Shown here piece after piece: positions 61,230 to 64,000 of a stretch of 64,000 nt of DNA. The position numbers and the translations under genes are program-made. Numbering within the stretch: the first letter of the stretch is position 1; each line of letters starts with the position of its first letter. The notes below the pieces were generated by a model, which saw only the letters and a list, made by a program, of their open reading frames with translations, had not been told where the DNA came from and made no database searches. The DNA is from Homalodisca vitripennis (taxonomy: Eukaryota > Arthropoda > Insecta > Hemiptera > Cicadellidae): the NCBI RefSeq assembly GCF_021130785.1, contig NC_060212.1, positions 147,647,501 to 147,711,500 on the forward strand, written 5' to 3'.

Positions 61230-62787
61230 AATTAACATTTTTATTATATTCTCACCAGTACTTTCTATAAGTTTTTCATAATAATAGGGCCATGACCGTA
61301 CACATAGTTGTACTTGGTTTTAAAATTACAAAGAGAAACTTAATATTATCATAAACACGTCTTAAATGGAGCATTAAACTAGGACCCTTTGTGATTTTTT
61401 AAATCATTTATTGCGATTCCTGAATGGATCGAATAAGGCTTTGGGTCTATTCTGCGACTTGTCCCGGGACTTCAATTGTGTTAGCCATACCTCACTGTTA
61501 AATAAACTTTCGCATTGTGAGGTAAGAGGAATTGCACTAGATTGCCTTCGATATTTTTCATCTGGAAGACAACAAATTCTATAGATAAATAACTCATCCG
61601 GCTCATTTTCGTCCAATTACAAATCAGAGGAACTCGGAGTTTCTCAGGGCTGCATAATATTTCCTTTATTATTCATATTGTACATTAACTACATTCATGT
61701 CATGAGTGAAAGTTATAATCTAAATATGTTCGCTGATAATGTATCAGTCTTGGTTTCTGGAAAAGACTGCAACGATCTTGAGGCTAAAGATAAAGGCATA
61801 GTTCTTATTGTCCACCTTCAAATGGTTTGAACATAATGGACTCCTGCTCAATATTGAAAAAAAAAAACAACTTATTTGCATTTTATAATAAACAGAGGCA
61901 ATTCACATGACCCGAATATTTTAAACTTACCGTTTTCTGCCTCCATAAAGTTCTTGGGTATTTGGCTTGAACAATCTATTTCTTGGCGACTTCATATACC
62001 GAACCTTTTGTTTAGCACCAATTCACAAATTTTTTCTATAAGAATTTTAAACAGATAGGTTCTTCTTGATGTATACCGATAGTACTGTGAGAGCGTACTC
62101 CGTTATGGGGTCGCGATAAAGGGGTTCTCTAATATACTGGAAAAATTAGTCCAGTGCCAAAAAAGATTCTGAAGTCCAAAGTGATTTTTGTTTAGGTCCT
62201 AGACATTTTTGCAAGATAATTTTTCGGGAAATCAATATTCTTACCTTGTTTTTCATTTACCATCCAGGACTTTGTAGTATTGACATTCAAAAATACTTTA
62301 ACATTGAATAAAACTGATAAGTTTTATGGCTTCAATAAGTATTGACAGGGATCCATGCTGAGTTTTCCTATACAGCGAACATGAACCTTTGAGAGAGTTT
62401 ATTGTATGCTGGGTTACGTTTTTTCAATAGGTTCCCAACGGAAATTAGGGCGATTAACTCCCTGTCATCGTTTTAAACGCACCTTGACATCTTGGCTTTG
62501 CACGCAATCCCTTTATTATATCTCAAAGTTTTTAACTGGTTGAGATTCCCTTCATTTAATTTAACTGTTTGGATTCAATGTTGATCTATTAAATTTTTGT
62601 AACCGTATCTAATTAAACTTATTCTATTGTAAAATTTAATTCAAATTATTTTCCTTTCTTGTAACTATTTGTCGGGAAATAGTTTAGGTTAACTATTGGA
62701 TACTTATATTCTTAGTTATTAGTAATAGATAAGAACCACAAAGTTTGTAACAAATGAAAATGTGAAAATAAAAAAGAAAGAAAGATA
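61230..62787 (+). pseudogene. decayed LINE reverse transcriptase (relic 3)
   Basis: The blocks appear in order on the plus strand. KALGLFCDLSRDFNCVSHTS (about 61434-61493) is motif A, with D to N in the S.AFDCV position. GVSQGCIIFPLLFILYINYI is at about 61629-61690. FADN is at 61729-61740 in place of FADD. FKWFEHNGLLLN lies near 61820. KFLGIWLEQSISW (about 61950-61990) and VLRYGVAI (about 62097-62122) follow. The C-terminal GLRFFNRFPTEIRAINSLSS is near 62410-62470. The copy ends in an AAAG-type tail near 62770-62787. One in-frame stop, several frameshifts and loss of both catalytic aspartates make it inactive. The order fits CR1/Jockey-like LINEs. Confidence 0.85.
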
Positions 62788-63776
62788 TATCATACACCAA
62801 ACAGAACGTATACTATTAACGTTGCTATATTTGTAAGTAATAGAAAATAATATACTTGTACGGAAATAAAACAACCATGTATAATTGCGATGCGCCAAAC
62901 AATTGCGTATGGTTGAATAAATATACTCTCGCCTTTTCTCTCAATTGAAAATAGACCTATTTTGAAATAATATGGTTATCATCGATTTACCTGAAATTAT
63001 AATGATTTTTTATGCAGATATATTCAATATGTAACGTATATAAATTAAAAATTATCTTTAATCAACTTTGCAGTTCCAAGATTATATAAAATATAATAGT
63101 CGTAGAGTTGTCAAGTTGGATGAAATCAATTGCAATAATATAATCCACTTTTAACATTACGAGCTGAGTAAAATTTGATATTAGGGACATTTTTCAAGGC
63201 ACATCAAAATTAATAATACTCTAATAATACTTAATTAATATATAGTTTAGTTACAGTTTTTACTTTGAACCTGTGCGAACAGTATAATGAAGCGACATAC
63301 GTGGTTCAAAAAAGTTGTTAGAAAAGTTTTAACTTAGTTTTATATATAGTTGCGTACAATAGAGAAACAGTATATTTTATTTTAATTTAATGTTTTAAGG
63401 AAGTTTAATTTTTAGTTACATTTTAATCTTGAATTAACAAGTTAACGTCAATTTCATTTATTTTATTTAAAACAAAACCCCTTTCTTAAGAATCTTTTAA
63501 AAAGTAGTCCTGTATGCTATTGTTCATTAAATATACCTGTTCATAACTATATAAAGATTATTTTATTGAGTGTCAATTTTAACTTTGAAGTTTTAAAGAC
63601 CTGTTGATTAATAAAGTAGGTTTTAATTTGAAATTAAATCTAGATAGTACTCTCCTATATATCGTCATTAACAACCAAAAGTAATTCGCATTAAAACTGG
63701 CAACATAAGTGCAGATATACTAGTAAAAAAACTATAAAAAGACATTCTGTGGGTTTTGCGAATCTTTCTAAGTTAT
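62788..63776. other. AT-rich spacer, nothing recognised
   Basis: No frame or repeat is supported. Confidence 0.45.
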
Positions 63777-64000
63777 TGTCACGCCTCCTGCTCAGCTGGG
63801 GCGAAGGGGGTGTACTCAGGAACCAAACGCAGCTCAGATTACAGCAACTTTATTTAAACGAAAACACTCCCGAACCCATGGACACCACGCGTCACGACCA
63901 TCACTAGGCTAGGCCCTACACTAGGTCGGCCCTCAGGGAGCTCGGACGTCCGCTCGCGCCGGAGTCCTCTCACGTACACACCGCCTCGGGCGCTCACCTT
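63777..64000 (-). mobile_element. end of a probable LTR retrotransposon long terminal repeat (cut by window edge)
   Basis: Composition changes abruptly from AT-rich to GC-rich at TGTCACGCC (63777). On the minus strand the segment ends ...GGCGTGACA, giving the TG...CA terminus usual for LTRs and the TGTCACG-type end seen in many Ty3/Gypsy LTRs. AAATAAAG on the minus strand (63848-63855) would be the polyadenylation signal, about 70 bp from the LTR end. The other end and any gag-pol are outside the window. Confidence 0.55.

Overview
The window looks like AT-rich, gene-poor DNA from an arthropod nuclear genome, most likely an insect. It contains no bacterial-style operons and no long intact reading frame; the longest open stretch is about 100 codons. 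What can be recognised is a mosaic of decayed transposable elements, dispersed repeats and microsatellites. The element types seen (R1/Jockey-like and CR1-like LINEs, a mariner, a probable 5S-derived SINE, a tRNA-like repeat family, a foldback element and an LTR edge) fit an insect. A hemipteran is only a guess. I found no host protein-coding gene that I can defend. Most longer open frames are low-complexity translations of (CT)n or (TA)n tracts, or isolated unrecognised frames.

Layout. 1-2.8 kb: a long palindromic foldback element, then two copies of a dispersed repeat (family C here). The second copy is split by a 253-bp internally deleted mariner. A 5'-truncated LINE with a perfect 12-bp target duplication lies between the two copies. 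7.6-10.6 kb: a (TG)n tract; a 3-copy array of a ~235-bp block alternating with long (CT)n tracts; a 23-bp-stem hairpin; and an inverted family C copy. 12.2-13.2 kb: a LINE reverse-transcriptase relic (minus). 15.15-16.1 kb: a tandem array (261-bp period) of a repeat carrying a tRNA-like cloverleaf inside a 16-bp flanking inverted repeat, followed by an inverted partial copy. Further single copies lie at 25.1 and 45.6 kb, always beside (TA)n tracts. 20.7-23.1 kb: two minus-strand LINE relics. 31.6 kb: a LINE ORF1 fragment. 33.2 kb: a weak piggyBac-like end. 40.6-41.4 kb: an R1-like ORF1/ORF2 junction fragment with CCHC zinc knuckles. 51.2-52.0 kb: a degenerate tandem repeat interrupted by a SINE whose head resembles the 5S rRNA internal promoter. 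61.2-62.8 kb: a plus-strand LINE relic. 63.78-64.0 kb: the end of a probable LTR, cut by the window edge.

Several short GC-richer islands occur as two or three diverged copies with strikingly conserved cores. One carries a shared 20-mer at 8.07, 24.28 and 35.35 kb. One carries a CCGGAAGT-containing hairpin at 26.4 and 49.55 kb. One carries TAATATTACCGCC at 39.97 and 52.19 kb. A longer family (A here) occurs at 17.8, 37.3 and 44.6 kb. They are either old repeats with preserved cores or related regulatory modules, and they are the least explained signal in the window.

No metabolic or regulatory interplay between genes can be described because no functional host gene is visible. The elements record successive insertions; the clearest relative date is the mariner, which is younger than the family C repeat it interrupts.
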